Part shown: piece after piece, positions 34,442 to 43,417 of the stretch | Position numbering within the stretch: the stretch's first letter is position 1 | Layout: every line of letters starts with the position of its first letter | DNA from: Streptomyces sp. NBC_00289 | GTDB lineage: Bacteria; Actinomycetota; Actinomycetes; Streptomycetales; Streptomycetaceae | NCBI RefSeq assembly: GCF_041435115.1 | Contig: NZ_CP108046.1 | Location: forward strand, 8,432,001 to 8,496,000 | Direction of reading: 5' to 3' | Length of the DNA stretch: 64,000 nucleotides | Made by a program: the position numbers and the translations under genes | The notes under the pieces: generated by a model | What the model saw: only the letters and a program-made list of their open reading frames with translations | Told to the model about the DNA's origin: nothing | The model's database searches: none

Positions 34442-35455
34442 TCAGGCCCGCTGCCCGAACAGCTCCCGCAGCACGTCCTCCATCGTCACCAGCCCCGCGA
34501 GCCGCCCGTCGTCGCCGAGCACGGCCGCGAGGTGTGTGCGGCTGCCGCGCATCGCCGTGAGGACGTCGTCCAGCGGTGTGTTCTCCCGTACCCGGGCGAT
34601 GGGCCGCATGTCCGAAACCCGGAACGGGAGGTCGCGCCGGGAGGCCTCCAGCGCGTCCTTCACGTGCAGGTACCCGACGATGCGGCGCCCGTCGTCGACC
34701 ACCGGGAAGCGGGAGAAGCCGGATTCCGCGGCCAGTTGTTCCAGTTGCTCCGGGGTGACGCCCACGCGCGCGTAGACGACCCGTTCCAGTGGCAGCACCA
34801 CGTCGCGCACGGGCCGGCGGCCCAGCTCCAGCGCGTCGTTCAGCCGTTCCAGCGCGCGGTCGTCGATGAGACCGGCTTCGCCCGAGTCCCGCACGATCCG
34901 GGCCAGCTCGGCGTCCGAGAAGGTGGCGGTGACCTCGTTCTTGACCTCCACCCGCAACAGCTTGAGCAGGGCGTTCGCGAAGGCGTTGACCGTGAAGATC
35001 ACCGGGCGCAGCGCCCGGGCAAGGCCCACCAGCGGCGGCCCGAGCAGCAGCGCGCTGCGGACCGGCTCCGCCAGGGCGATGTTCTTCGGCACCATCTCGC
35101 CGAGCAGCATGTGCAGATACGTCGCCAGGGACAGCGCGATCACGAACGACACCACGTGTCCCGCCCCGGCGGGCACGCCCACCGCGTGGAACACCGGCTC
35201 GAGCAGGTGCGCGATGGCCGGTTCCGCGACCACACCGAGGACCAGGGTGCACAGCGTGATGCCGAGCTGTGCGGCGGCCAGCAGCGCGGACACGTGCTGC
35301 AGTCCCCACAGGACGCTCTTCGCCCGACGGTCGCCCTCGTCGGCGTACGGCTCGATCTGACTGCGGCGCACGGAGATCAGCGCGAACTCCGCGCCCACGA
35401 AGAAGGCGTTGACGACGAGGGTCGCCAGCCCGATCAGCAGCTGTACGGCGATCAT
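34442..35455 (-). CDS. CNNM/CorC-type membrane protein (DUF21-CBS)
   Basis: A 337-residue hemolysin-family protein. DUF21 transmembrane domain (about 1-190, four hydrophobic segments; AAAQLGITLCTLVLG and GEMVPKNIALAEP are conserved blocks) followed by a CBS pair (about 205-330; VVDDGRRIVGYLHVKDAL; VTMEDVLRELFG). The family includes Mg2+ exporters. It lacks the C-terminal CorC_HlyC domain that its neighbour has, suggesting a heteromeric pair. ATG overlaps the upstream gene stop (ATGA). Confidence 0.92.
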   Translation of the reverse strand: MIAVQLLIGLATLVVNAFFVGAEFALISVRRSQIEPYADEGDRRAKSVLWGLQHVSALLAAAQLGITLCTLVLGVVAEPAIAHLLEPVFHAVGVPAGAGHVVSFVIALSLATYLHMLLGEMVPKNIALAEPVRSALLLGPPLVGLARALRPVIFTVNAFANALLKLLRVEVKNEVTATFSDAELARIVRDSGEAGLIDDRALERLNDALELGRRPVRDVVLPLERVVYARVGVTPEQLEQLAAESGFSRFPVVDDGRRIVGYLHVKDALEASRRDLPFRVSDMRPIARVRENTPLDDVLTAMRGSRTHLAAVLGDDGRLAGLVTMEDVLRELFGQRA

Positions 35456-36780
35456 CGTTCCCCCTGCTCGTTCTGGTCGCGCGGCCCGTGCAGCACGACG
35501 CGCGCCGCTCTGCGGCCCGAGGCGTCCACCACGTCCAGCTGCCAGCCGCTGACCTCCACCGAGTCGCCGACGGCCGGTATGCGGCCCAGCTCGGTCGCGA
35601 CGAGACCGGCCAGCGTCTCGTACGGTCCGTCCGGCACCTTCAGCCCGACGCGCGCGAGCTGGTCGGTGCGGACCGAGCCGTCGGCGGAGTACAGCGGTCG
35701 GCCCTCGTCGTCGGTGCCCGCCGGGGCCAGGTCGGGCGTCTCGTGCGGGTCGTGCTCGTCGCGCACCTCGCCGACCACCTCCTCGACGATGTCCTCGAGG
35801 GTGGCCACGCCCGCGGTGCCGCCGTACTCGTCGATCACCACGGCCATGGTGCGCCTGCCGGACAGCCGGTCCAGGAGCCGGTCGACGGTGAGCGACTCCG
35901 GGACCAGGAGCGGCTCGCGCATCACCTCGGAGACGGGCACGCGGGACCGCCGCTCGGCGGGCACGGCCAGGCAGTCCTTGATGTGTGCGGTGCCCACGAC
36001 GGAGTCGAGGTTGCCGCGGTAGACCGGGAAGCGGGACAGCCCCGTCGCCCGGGTGGCGTTCGCCACGTCCTCGCAGGTCGCCTGTGCGTCGAGGGCGATG
36101 ACCTGTACGCGCGGCGTCATCACGTTCTCGGCGGTCAGGTCGGCCAGGTTCAGGGTGCGGACGAACAGCTCCGCGGTGTCCGCCTCCAGAGCCCCCTCCC
36201 TGGCCGAGTGCCGGGCCAGGGCCGCCAGTTCCTGCGGGCCGCGGGCGGACGCCAGCTCCTCGGCCGGCTCCAGACCGAAGCGCCGGACCACGCGGTTGGC
36301 GGTGTTGTTGAGGTGGCTGATGAAGGGGCGGAAGGCGGCGCTGAACAAGCGCTGGGCGTTCCCCACCCGCTTGGCCACGGCCAGCGGCGAGGAGATCGCC
36401 CAGTTCTTGGGCACCAGCTCGCCGACGACCATCAGGAAGACCGTCGACAGAGCCGTACCGAGCACCAGGGCGAGCGAACTCGCGGCGGAACGCGAGATGC
36501 CGAGGGCCTCCAGCGGGCCCGCGATCAGTACGGCGATGGAGGGCTCGGCGAGCATGCCGACCACCAGGTTGGTGACGGTGATGCCGAGCTGCGCGCCGGA
36601 GAGCTGGAAGGTCAGGTTCCGTACGGCTCTGAGGGCGCCCGAGGCGCCTCGCTCGCCGCGCTCCACGGCCCGTTCCAGCTCGCCGCGCTCGACCGTGGTC
36701 AGTGAGAACTCCGCCGCGACGAAGGCGCCACAGGCCAGCGAGAGCAGGATCGCGACCAGGAGGAGGAGCACTTCGGTCAT
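35452..36780 (-). CDS. CNNM/CorC-type membrane protein (DUF21-CBS-CorC_HlyC)
   Basis: A 442-residue full-length hemolysin-family protein: DUF21 domain (about 1-195; LSGAQLGITVTNLVVG, GELVPKNWAISSP), CBS pair (about 215-335, with the conserved VIDEYGGTAGVATLEDIVEE block) and a CorC_HlyC domain (about 350-430). Proposed divalent cation efflux or cell-envelope integrity role by family. First gene of a two-gene operon with the shorter paralogue. Confidence 0.93.
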   Translation of the reverse strand: MTEVLLLLVAILLSLACGAFVAAEFSLTTVERGELERAVERGERGASGALRAVRNLTFQLSGAQLGITVTNLVVGMLAEPSIAVLIAGPLEALGISRSAASSLALVLGTALSTVFLMVVGELVPKNWAISSPLAVAKRVGNAQRLFSAAFRPFISHLNNTANRVVRRFGLEPAEELASARGPQELAALARHSAREGALEADTAELFVRTLNLADLTAENVMTPRVQVIALDAQATCEDVANATRATGLSRFPVYRGNLDSVVGTAHIKDCLAVPAERRSRVPVSEVMREPLLVPESLTVDRLLDRLSGRRTMAVVIDEYGGTAGVATLEDIVEEVVGEVRDEHDPHETPDLAPAGTDDEGRPLYSADGSVRTDQLARVGLKVPDGPYETLAGLVATELGRIPAVGDSVEVSGWQLDVVDASGRRAARVVLHGPRDQNEQGER

Positions 36781-36926
36781 CGGGTCACCTCCGTCCCATG
36801 ATCGGGCAGGGCGGGAAGGATCGCGCGATGTCGCGTACTGGGAGGCTCGCCCATGGGCGGACGCTCACACCTTTCATGGAGGATCGAGTGACCCACCAAG
36901 GGTAAAGGATCGGCAAAAGTGTCCTG

Positions 36927-37367
36927 TCAGTGGTCCGTTTCCCGGTCGCCGAGCGGCTTCACCCAGCGCCGCCAGTGCTCCTCGGGCGCGTACCCCGCCG
37001 CGCGCCAGGCATGATGCGCCGTCTCGTTGCGGCGCAGCACCATCGCGTCCCCGCGCCGTCCGCCGAGCCGCACGAACCGCTCCTCCGCGGCCGTGAGCAG
37101 GGCCGAGCCGATGCCCTGGCGGCGCCGGTCCGGGTGCACGGCCAGCCGGTAGAGGTGACAGCGCCAGCCGTCGAAGCCGGCGATCACCGTGCCGACCGGC
37201 TCACCGCCGAGCTCGGCCAGGATCAGTGCCTCGGGGTCCCGGGCGACCAGCCGCTCCACACCGGCCCGGTCGTCACTGATGCTCGTGCCCTCGGCGGCCA
37301 CCTTCCAGAAGGCGAGCACGGCGTCGATGTCGTCGGGCGTGGCGGCCCGTATGCGCAGGTCGGTCAT
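36927..37367 (-). CDS. GNAT family N-acetyltransferase
   Basis: A 146-residue single-domain GNAT. The acetyl-CoA binding motif A is VHPDRRRQGIGSALLTAAEE (about 82-101) and motif D/B follows with RRNETAHHAWRAAGY. RimI/YpeA-like in length, but the substrate cannot be inferred. ATG start; monocistronic between the CNNM operon and the FtsX-type permease. Confidence 0.92.
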   Translation of the reverse strand: MTDLRIRAATPDDIDAVLAFWKVAAEGTSISDDRAGVERLVARDPEALILAELGGEPVGTVIAGFDGWRCHLYRLAVHPDRRRQGIGSALLTAAEERFVRLGGRRGDAMVLRRNETAHHAWRAAGYAPEEHWRRWVKPLGDRETDH

Positions 37368-37544
37368 GCGGAAATCCCATCACGAGCAAGGGGCGGCGAC
37401 ACGGGATTCCACGATGCGGACGCGCCCGGTCTCGTACGGCGCGACCGGCCGGCGCCCGGCGCGCCTGGCCGCCTCGCGGGGCGCCGCGGGGCCCGGCCGT
37501 CCCCTCGCCGTCCGCCCCCGTCCGCCGTCGCCCGCCCCCGTCTC

Positions 37545-40112
37545 TCACTCGTGCGCGATGGCCGCCAGCACGTTCATCCGGGACGCGCGCAGCGCCGGCA
37601 GCAGCGCCGCCACGATGCCCACCACCGCGGAGCCGATCACGACCGCGACGATCGTGGTCCAGGGGATCGCGAGGGCCTTCATGCCCTGCAGCGCCAGCAC
37701 CTGCTGCGTGCACACGCCCCACACGAGCCCCAGCGCGAGCCCGAGGACCGCACCGAACACCGCGATCACCACCGACTCCAGCCGGATCATCCGGCGCAGC
37801 TGCCGCCGGCCGAGCCCGATGGCCCGCAGCAGCCCGATCTCCCTGGTGCGTTCCACCACCGACAGGGCGAGGGTGTTGACGACTCCGAGGACGGCGATGA
37901 CGATCGCCAGCCCGAGGAGCGCGTACACGAGGTAGAGCAGCACGGCGATCTGGTCGTGGACCAGTTTCTTGTAGTCGGCCTGGTCACGCACCTGGACCTG
38001 CGGATACGGGTCGAGAGCGCCCTCCAGCCGGGAGCGCAGCGTGTCGGGGCCGGTGCCCGCGGACGCGTTGACGTACAGCGCGGAGTCCTGTCCGCCGGGG
38101 ACGTACTTCTCGACGGTGGAGATACCGAAGAACAGCCCGCCCTGCATACCGAACCCCTCGGCGGCGTCCTGGTCGGTGAGGGCACTCACGGTGAGCTCGG
38201 CCTTTTGGCCGGCCGGGAACTCGACGGGGACAACACTGCCCAGGCGAACGTCGTGGTCCTTCGCGAAACCGAGGTCCATGGCGATGTGCCCGTCCGCCAG
38301 CGCGGCCGCCGTGTCGCCGCCCGCGTAGGTCACGTGAGCGACCTCGTCGACCCGCGCGTCGTAGCCGGCGGCGGTCGTCTCGATCCGCTTGCCGTCCGGC
38401 AGCCGTACGGCGACCGGCGCGAACCGCTGCCGTACGACGAGACCGACGCCGTCCGTGCCGCGCACCTTGTCGGTGACCTCCTGGGAGAACGGCACGAAGT
38501 TGGCGTTCTGGACGATGAAGTCGGCGCCCAGCGTCTTGTCGATCTGCTGGTCGAAGGACCGGGACATGGAGGCGCTGGCCACCGACATCCCGCCGACCAG
38601 GGCGAGGCCGACCATGAGGGCGGCCGCGGTGGCGCCGGTACGGCGGGGGTTGCGCAGGGCGTTGCGCTGGCTCATGCGGCCGATCGAGCCGAACAGCGCG
38701 GGAAAGGCCCCGCCGAGGACCCGGATCACCGGACGCACCAGCAGCGGGCCCGCGATCACCGTGGCGGTCAGGGTCAGTACGACACCGAGCCCCAGCAGGG
38801 AGGCCGAGGAGGACGTCTTCGAGGCGGTGGCGCAGCCGACGAGGGCCGCGGCGCCCAGCGTGCCGACGACCGCACCGACCACCGCGCGCACCCGCAACGG
38901 CCGCCCCACGCCGGCGATCTCGGCGTCCGCGAGCGCGGCCATCGGGGAGACGCCCGCGGCCCGCCGGGCCGGAAGATACGCGGCCACGAAGGTGACGCCG
39001 ACCCCGACGACGTACGCGGCGACGGGAGTGCCCCACCCGACGACCATCTCCGTGGCCTTCAGGTTCATGCCGAACGCGCCCATGAGCTTGATCAGTCCGA
39101 GGGCGAGCCCGATGCCGGCCGCCAGCCCCAGCGTCGAACCGACCACACCGAGCAGCAGCGCCTCGGTGAGCACGGACCGTCGTACCTGCCGCCGGTCGGC
39201 GCCGAGGGCCCTGAGCAGACCGAGTTCGCGGGTGCGCTGGGCGATCAGCATCGAGAAGGTGTTGACGATCAGGAATACGCCGACGAGGACGGAGATCCCG
39301 GCGAAGCCGAGCATGACGTACTTGATCACGTCGAGGAATCCGCCGAGGTCGGCGGCCGACGACTCGGCCTGTTCGTCGGCCGTCTTCACGTCGTAGACGC
39401 CGGCGCCGGTCTCGGCGACGACCCGGCGTTTGAGCTCGGCGTCGCCGACGCCGGGCGCCGCGTCCACCGAGATGCTCGTGGCCCGGCCGGGCGAGCCCAG
39501 CAGTTGGGCGGCCGCGGTCGCGGGGTCGAGGTAGACCAGTGCGGCGCCCGGGTTGGTGGTGGTGAAGGTGGCGATGCCGACAATGTCGACCTTGAAGGTG
39601 CCAGGCTGCGCCATCACCGTGAGCGTGTCGCCGATCTCCACGTGCTTCCGGTCGGCGGTGTCCGCGTCGAGGAGGGCCTCGCGGGCGCCGCGCGGGGCAT
39701 GGCCCGAGGTCAGCTTCACGGGGCTGCGGTCGGTGACGTACCAGTCGGTGGCGATGGTCGGGGCGCCGCTGGTCGTCCCGACCGACTTGTTCTCGCTGTC
39801 GACGACGGTGATGTTCTCGACGGAGACGTCGGCGTGCGTGGAGGCGACCCCGTCGACCTTCGCCACCCGGCCGGCGAGGGCGGTGGGCACGGTCTGGGTG
39901 GCGCCGGTCGGCACGGACGACGAGAGGTCGTCCCGCGGCTCCACCGTCACGTCGGCGGACGTGGAGGAGAAGAGCCGGTCGAACGTGCGGGAGACCGTGT
40001 CGGAGAAGATCAGACTGCCGGCGACGAACGCCACGGACAGGACCACGGCCAGCGCGGAGAGCAGCAGTCGCCCCTTGTGTGCGAGGAAGCTGCGCAGGGT
40101 CGCCTTCAGCAC
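37545..40112 (-). CDS. MacB/FtsX-type ABC transporter permease
   Basis: An 855-residue permease with an N-terminal helix (HKGRLLLSALAVVLSVAFVA), a large extracytoplasmic domain (about 45-260), FtsX core helices (about 265-400), a second set of helices with MSQRNALRNPRRTGATAAAL, another extracytoplasmic domain and a final FtsX core. This duplicated layout is typical of actinobacterial mechanotransmission-type exporters or lipoprotein/peptide systems. The ATPase gene lies three bases upstream. Confidence 0.94.
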   Translation of the reverse strand: MLKATLRSFLAHKGRLLLSALAVVLSVAFVAGSLIFSDTVSRTFDRLFSSTSADVTVEPRDDLSSSVPTGATQTVPTALAGRVAKVDGVASTHADVSVENITVVDSENKSVGTTSGAPTIATDWYVTDRSPVKLTSGHAPRGAREALLDADTADRKHVEIGDTLTVMAQPGTFKVDIVGIATFTTTNPGAALVYLDPATAAAQLLGSPGRATSISVDAAPGVGDAELKRRVVAETGAGVYDVKTADEQAESSAADLGGFLDVIKYVMLGFAGISVLVGVFLIVNTFSMLIAQRTRELGLLRALGADRRQVRRSVLTEALLLGVVGSTLGLAAGIGLALGLIKLMGAFGMNLKATEMVVGWGTPVAAYVVGVGVTFVAAYLPARRAAGVSPMAALADAEIAGVGRPLRVRAVVGAVVGTLGAAALVGCATASKTSSSASLLGLGVVLTLTATVIAGPLLVRPVIRVLGGAFPALFGSIGRMSQRNALRNPRRTGATAAALMVGLALVGGMSVASASMSRSFDQQIDKTLGADFIVQNANFVPFSQEVTDKVRGTDGVGLVVRQRFAPVAVRLPDGKRIETTAAGYDARVDEVAHVTYAGGDTAAALADGHIAMDLGFAKDHDVRLGSVVPVEFPAGQKAELTVSALTDQDAAEGFGMQGGLFFGISTVEKYVPGGQDSALYVNASAGTGPDTLRSRLEGALDPYPQVQVRDQADYKKLVHDQIAVLLYLVYALLGLAIVIAVLGVVNTLALSVVERTREIGLLRAIGLGRRQLRRMIRLESVVIAVFGAVLGLALGLVWGVCTQQVLALQGMKALAIPWTTIVAVVIGSAVVGIVAALLPALRASRMNVLAAIAHE

Positions 40113-40115
40113 GGC

Positions 40116-40937
40116 TCAGTCCTTGTCGGGGGTCGCGTCGTCCGGCCGGCCGGGGGCCGCGCCGGCCGCTCCGGTGAACAGGCGCATGCGTTCCAGCACC
40201 GCCTCCGCCGTCGGCCGCTGCATCTCGTCCACGATCCGGCCGTCGGCCAGGAAGAGCACCAGGTCGGAGTGGGCGGCGGCGCCCGGGTCGTGGGTCACCA
40301 TGACCACCGTCTGGCCGAGCTGGTCGACGGCCTCGCGCAGGAAGCCGAGCACTTCGAGCCCGGCGCGTGAGTCGAGGTTGCCGGTGGGTTCGTCGGCGAA
40401 GATCAGCTCGGGGCGGGAGGCGAGCGCGCGGGCGCAGGCGACGCGCTGCTGCTGACCCCCGGAGAGCTGGGCGGGCCGGTGTTTGAGCCGGTCGCGCAGT
40501 CCGAGCGTGTCGATGACCTGGTCCAGCCACTTCTCGTCGGGCTTCTTGCCCGCGATGTCCATGGGCAGGGTGATGTTCTCGGCCGCGTTCAGCGTCGGGA
40601 TGAGGTTGAACGACTGGAACATGAACCCGATCCGGTCGCGGCGCAGCCGGGTCAGTTCGCGGTCCTTCAACCCGGTGATCTGGGTGTCGCCGAGCCACAC
40701 CTGGCCGGCCGAGACCGAGTCGAGGCCGGCGAGACAGTGCATCATCGTGGACTTCCCGGAGCCCGACGGCCCCATGACGGCGGTGAAGCGGCCGCGCGCG
40801 ATGTCCACGTCCACCGAGTCCAGGGCGAGCACCGTGGTCTCGCCCGAGCCGTAGGCCTTGGTGAGACCGCGGGCGCGGGCCGCGACCCCGTCGGCCGACG
40901 CAAGGCCCGGCGCGTGCTCCGTAGCAGGTGTGGACAA
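40116..40937 (-). CDS. MacB/LolD-type ABC ATP-binding protein
   Basis: A 273-residue ATPase: Walker A VMGPSGSGKSTMMHCLAGLD, Q loop FMFQSFNLIPTLNA, signature AQLSGGQQQRVACARALAS, Walker B LIFADEPTGNLDS, switch His in VMVTHDPGAA. A C-terminal extension of about 40 residues is specific to this group. The TTG at 40937 is chosen because GAGGAGG sits eight bases upstream; a longer frame to 41075 would add atypical residues. First gene of the operon with the permease. Confidence 0.93.
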   Translation of the reverse strand: MSTPATEHAPGLASADGVAARARGLTKAYGSGETTVLALDSVDVDIARGRFTAVMGPSGSGKSTMMHCLAGLDSVSAGQVWLGDTQITGLKDRELTRLRRDRIGFMFQSFNLIPTLNAAENITLPMDIAGKKPDEKWLDQVIDTLGLRDRLKHRPAQLSGGQQQRVACARALASRPELIFADEPTGNLDSRAGLEVLGFLREAVDQLGQTVVMVTHDPGAAAHSDLVLFLADGRIVDEMQRPTAEAVLERMRLFTGAAGAAPGRPDDATPDKD

Positions 40938-41103
40938 GACTGCCTCCTCGCTCTGGACCTTCCGACCCGGTGTCCCGGCCGAGGGTAGTGTGACCCGCCC
41001 CACACCCGGTATCCCCCGTGGGTGCCGGTGGGTCTCCACCCCAGGTCTGGCCCCTGATACCGGTGTAAGGGGCACCCTCCACCCGTGGGAGGACCTCTTG
41101 CCC

Positions 41104-41125
41104 GCGCTAGCATTCCGGCGCTAGC
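41104..41125. promoter_or_regulatory. Paired GCGCTAGC elements, candidate RHH operator
   Basis: GCGCTAGC occurs at 41104-41111 and 41118-41125, separated by ATTCCG. The second copy overlaps the TAGCGT -10 element (41122-41127) that lies six bases before the RHH gene ATG. Paired short palindromes over a promoter fit autoregulation by a ribbon-helix-helix protein. Confidence 0.45.
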
Positions 41126-41133
41126 GTCTAGGT

Positions 41134-41385
41134 ATGGCGAAGACCCAACTGAACGTACGCGTGGACGAGGGCACCGCGCGCGCCGCCCGCGAACGTGCCC
41201 TGGCCCGCGGCATGAGCGTCAACCGCTACATCGAAGAGCTGGTCAGACAGGACACCGGGGAAGTCGGCCACACCTTCGTGGAGGCCGCCGCCGACTTCAT
41301 GAAGCAGTACGAGACCGTCTTCACCGACGAGTTCGGCGTGGACCGCGCTCCGGGAGCCGACGGCGCCCGGGAAGGCCGTCGCTGA
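41134..41385 (+). CDS. Ribbon-helix-helix antitoxin-like protein
   Basis: An 83-residue protein whose first ~40 residues form an Arc/CopG-type RHH: strand TQLNVRVDEG, then helices TARAARERALARG and SVNRYIEELVRQ. The rest is an acidic tail that would bind a partner. A Fic-like gene follows four bases later, the usual antitoxin-toxin order. The promoter appears leaderless (TAGCGT-N6-ATG) and overlaps paired GCGCTAGC elements. Confidence 0.8.
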   Translation: MAKTQLNVRVDEGTARAARERALARGMSVNRYIEELVRQDTGEVGHTFVEAAADFMKQYETVFTDEFGVDRAPGADGAREGRR

Positions 41386-41389
41386 GCCC

Positions 41390-41764
41390 TTGAGCAATCT
41401 CAGGATCGACCTCGCCTGGCTGCTGATGCTCGCCGAACACAAGACGCCCGGAGATCCCCAGGTCACCGACTGGGGCGCCCTGGTAGCCGCCGTCGCGCGC
41501 CACCGGGCCGAGATATTCGACGTCCCCGTCTACGACAGTCCGCAGGCGCGAGCCGCCGCGCTGCTCCAACTCCTCATCCACGTGCCCGCGTTGGAGCGCT
41601 CCAACGCCCTGTTCGCGTCCGCCGTCGCCTACGCCTACCTGGTCGCCAGCGGCCTCAAGGTCGTCACCTCGCCCGAACAGGTCCGCGACCTGGCCCGCCT
41701 GGTCAAGAGCGGCGACGCCTCGGTCGACGACATCGCGCGCGAGCTCCGGCAGTGGAGCCTGTGA
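41390..41764 (+). CDS. Fic/Doc-like toxin component with degenerate active site
   Basis: A 124-residue helical protein of the type annotated in Streptomyces as a Fic-family toxin component. The helix expected to carry the Fic/Doc motif reads HVPALERSNALFASAVAYAY: the His and a downstream Asn remain but the (D/N)xN(G/K)R anion-binding part is missing. AMPylation or phosphorylation is therefore doubtful. TTG start at 41390, four bases after the RHH stop. Toxicity is unknown; it may instead be a co-repressor of the RHH protein. Confidence 0.7.
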   Translation: MSNLRIDLAWLLMLAEHKTPGDPQVTDWGALVAAVARHRAEIFDVPVYDSPQARAAALLQLLIHVPALERSNALFASAVAYAYLVASGLKVVTSPEQVRDLARLVKSGDASVDDIARELRQWSL

Positions 41765-41794
41765 GCCGGTGACCGGCGGCAGCAGGGCCCGTGG

Positions 41795-42484
41795 TCAACG
41801 CTCGTCCGGTCCGGGACGCCACGCGGTGCCCAGTACACAGAAGGACGGGGGCAGCCTCGGCCCCTTCTCCGGCATCACGATCCGCCGGTAGGGACCCAGC
41901 TCGAACCCGGCGTCACGCAAGGCGGCGACCGGGTCCCGGGCCAGGTGACAGCCGCCGTTCAGCGGTGGCCACAGGGTTCGGTCCAGGGTGCGCTGGGCGA
42001 GGCGCATGACCGGGCCGCCGCCCCGGCCGTGCTCGAAGAACCGCACCACGCCGCCGGGCCGCAGCACCCGCCGTACCTCGCCCAGTGCACGCGTCACATC
42101 GCGCACACTGCACAGCACCAGCGAGACGACCGCCGCGTCGAAGGCCTCGCTCTTGACCGGCAGTGCCTCCGCCGCGCCCGGGACCACGTCGACGGGAACC
42201 TCCGCGCGCAGGGCGGCCTCCACCGCCGCACTTCGCAGCCGGCGCTCCGGTTCGATCGCCACGACCTCCGCGACCGCACCCGGATAGTGGGCGAAGTTCA
42301 GACCGTTTCCCGCGCCGATCTCGATCACCCGCCCCGACAGCCCGGTCAGCAGCCGGTCGCGCACCCCGGCCATGCCGAGCCGCGTCTCCGCGGCGACGCT
42401 GACGCGGGCGTAGTACCGGGCGAACAGCGGATGACTCACGGGATCCGGCGCCACCCTGCCGGAGCCGGCGGACCGTAGGGGCAT
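41795..42484 (-). CDS. Class I SAM-dependent methyltransferase (METTL7-like)
   Basis: A 229-residue methyltransferase. Motif I is VIEIGAGNGLNFAHYPG (about 52-68), motif II VVAIEPERRLR, motif IV AAVVSLVLCSVRD, and post-motif RVLRPGGVVRFFEHG. The C-terminal GGCHLARDPVAALRDAGFEL block resembles METTL7-type thiol methyltransferases rather than BioC, so the biotin neighbourhood alone does not assign it. GAGGAGG lies upstream of the ATG. It follows bioD after 163 bp. Confidence 0.88.
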   Translation of the reverse strand: MPLRSAGSGRVAPDPVSHPLFARYYARVSVAAETRLGMAGVRDRLLTGLSGRVIEIGAGNGLNFAHYPGAVAEVVAIEPERRLRSAAVEAALRAEVPVDVVPGAAEALPVKSEAFDAAVVSLVLCSVRDVTRALGEVRRVLRPGGVVRFFEHGRGGGPVMRLAQRTLDRTLWPPLNGGCHLARDPVAALRDAGFELGPYRRIVMPEKGPRLPPSFCVLGTAWRPGPDER

Positions 42485-42647
42485 GGGGACCTCCTCGCAG
42501 GACGGGCGTTACCGCGATTGTTCCCCGTACGGTCCCCGCGCACCCTTGCCCGTCCGTCCCCGCGCACCCACTCCGGCTCACCGGGCCGTGCCTGTGGGGA
42601 CCGCGGACAGGTTCGGCCCAGGACAGGCCCAGGGCCTGTCGTTCGGA

Positions 42648-43364
42648 TCAGCCCGCCTCCCGCGCCCGGAACGCGTCCGCGTCCCACGTCCCGTCGAGCC
42701 GCGGCGCCAGCCAGCGGGGGGCCGCTTCACGGAAGGCCGCGGGCGGCAGTGCTCCCGCTCCGGCGGGCAGGGCGCCGAGCAGGGGTGCCGCGGCCACGTC
42801 CGGAAGGTCGGCGAGGTTGCAGCGGGAGGCGAGGTCCGGTGCGTCGGGCCAGCTGCCGATCACGATCCCGAGCAGGTCCAGCCCGCGGGCGCGCAGTTCG
42901 CGTGCCGTCAGTTCCGTGGTGTTGAGCGTGCCCAGGCCGGCGGACGCCACGACCAGCACCGGCGCCCCGAGCAGCTCTGCCGCGTCGGCGAGCGTCCCGC
43001 CCTCCGCGTCGAACCGGACGAGCAGTCCGCCCGCCCCCTCCACCAGCACCAGGTCGTGTGCGGCGGCCAGCTTGGCGGCCGCCTCGGCGATGTCGTGCGG
43101 GCGCACCGGCGCACGCCCCGCCCGACGCGCTGCCGTGGCGGGCGCCAGGGGCTCGGGATAGCGGGCGACCTCGGTCGCCGTCACGCCCCCGGCGAGCCGT
43201 ACGACCTCGTCGGCGTCCCCGGGTTCGTCCGGCCGTACACCTGTCTGGGCGGCCTTCAGCACGGCCACCGACCGGCCGGCCGCGACGGCCGCGGCGGCGA
43301 CGGCGGCGGTCGCGACCGTCTTGCCGACCTCCGTGCCCGTGCCCGTGATCACCAGTACCGGCAT
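42648..43364 (-). CDS. bioD: Dethiobiotin synthetase
   Basis: A 238-residue ATP-dependent enzyme converting 7,8-diaminopelargonate and CO2 to dethiobiotin. P-loop TGTGTEVGKTVATAA (about 7-21), the Lys-containing VAVLKAAQTGV strand, and the EGAGGLLV loop (about 108-115) are canonical. The P-loop-proximal Thr and Glu residues are intact. Last biotin gene of the bioB-bioA-bioD cluster, 53 bp after bioA. Confidence 0.95.
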   Translation of the reverse strand: MPVLVITGTGTEVGKTVATAAVAAAAVAAGRSVAVLKAAQTGVRPDEPGDADEVVRLAGGVTATEVARYPEPLAPATAARRAGRAPVRPHDIAEAAAKLAAAHDLVLVEGAGGLLVRFDAEGGTLADAAELLGAPVLVVASAGLGTLNTTELTARELRARGLDLLGIVIGSWPDAPDLASRCNLADLPDVAAAPLLGALPAGAGALPPAAFREAAPRWLAPRLDGTWDADAFRAREAG

Positions 43365-43417
43365 GTCATCCCTTTCGCGGAGCTCTCCGGCGCGTCCGAC
43401 CGCCCGCCCGGTCGCCC

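Noticed and set aside
36930..40370. A very long plus-strand frame opposite the FtsX-type permease
   Set aside because: His/Gly/Arg-rich shadow; the minus strand encodes a recognisable permease.
41795..42484. Methyltransferase as BioC of the biotin pathway
   Set aside because: Its C-terminal block resembles METTL7-type thiol methyltransferases and it is separated from bioD by 163 bp; neighbourhood alone is weak evidence.
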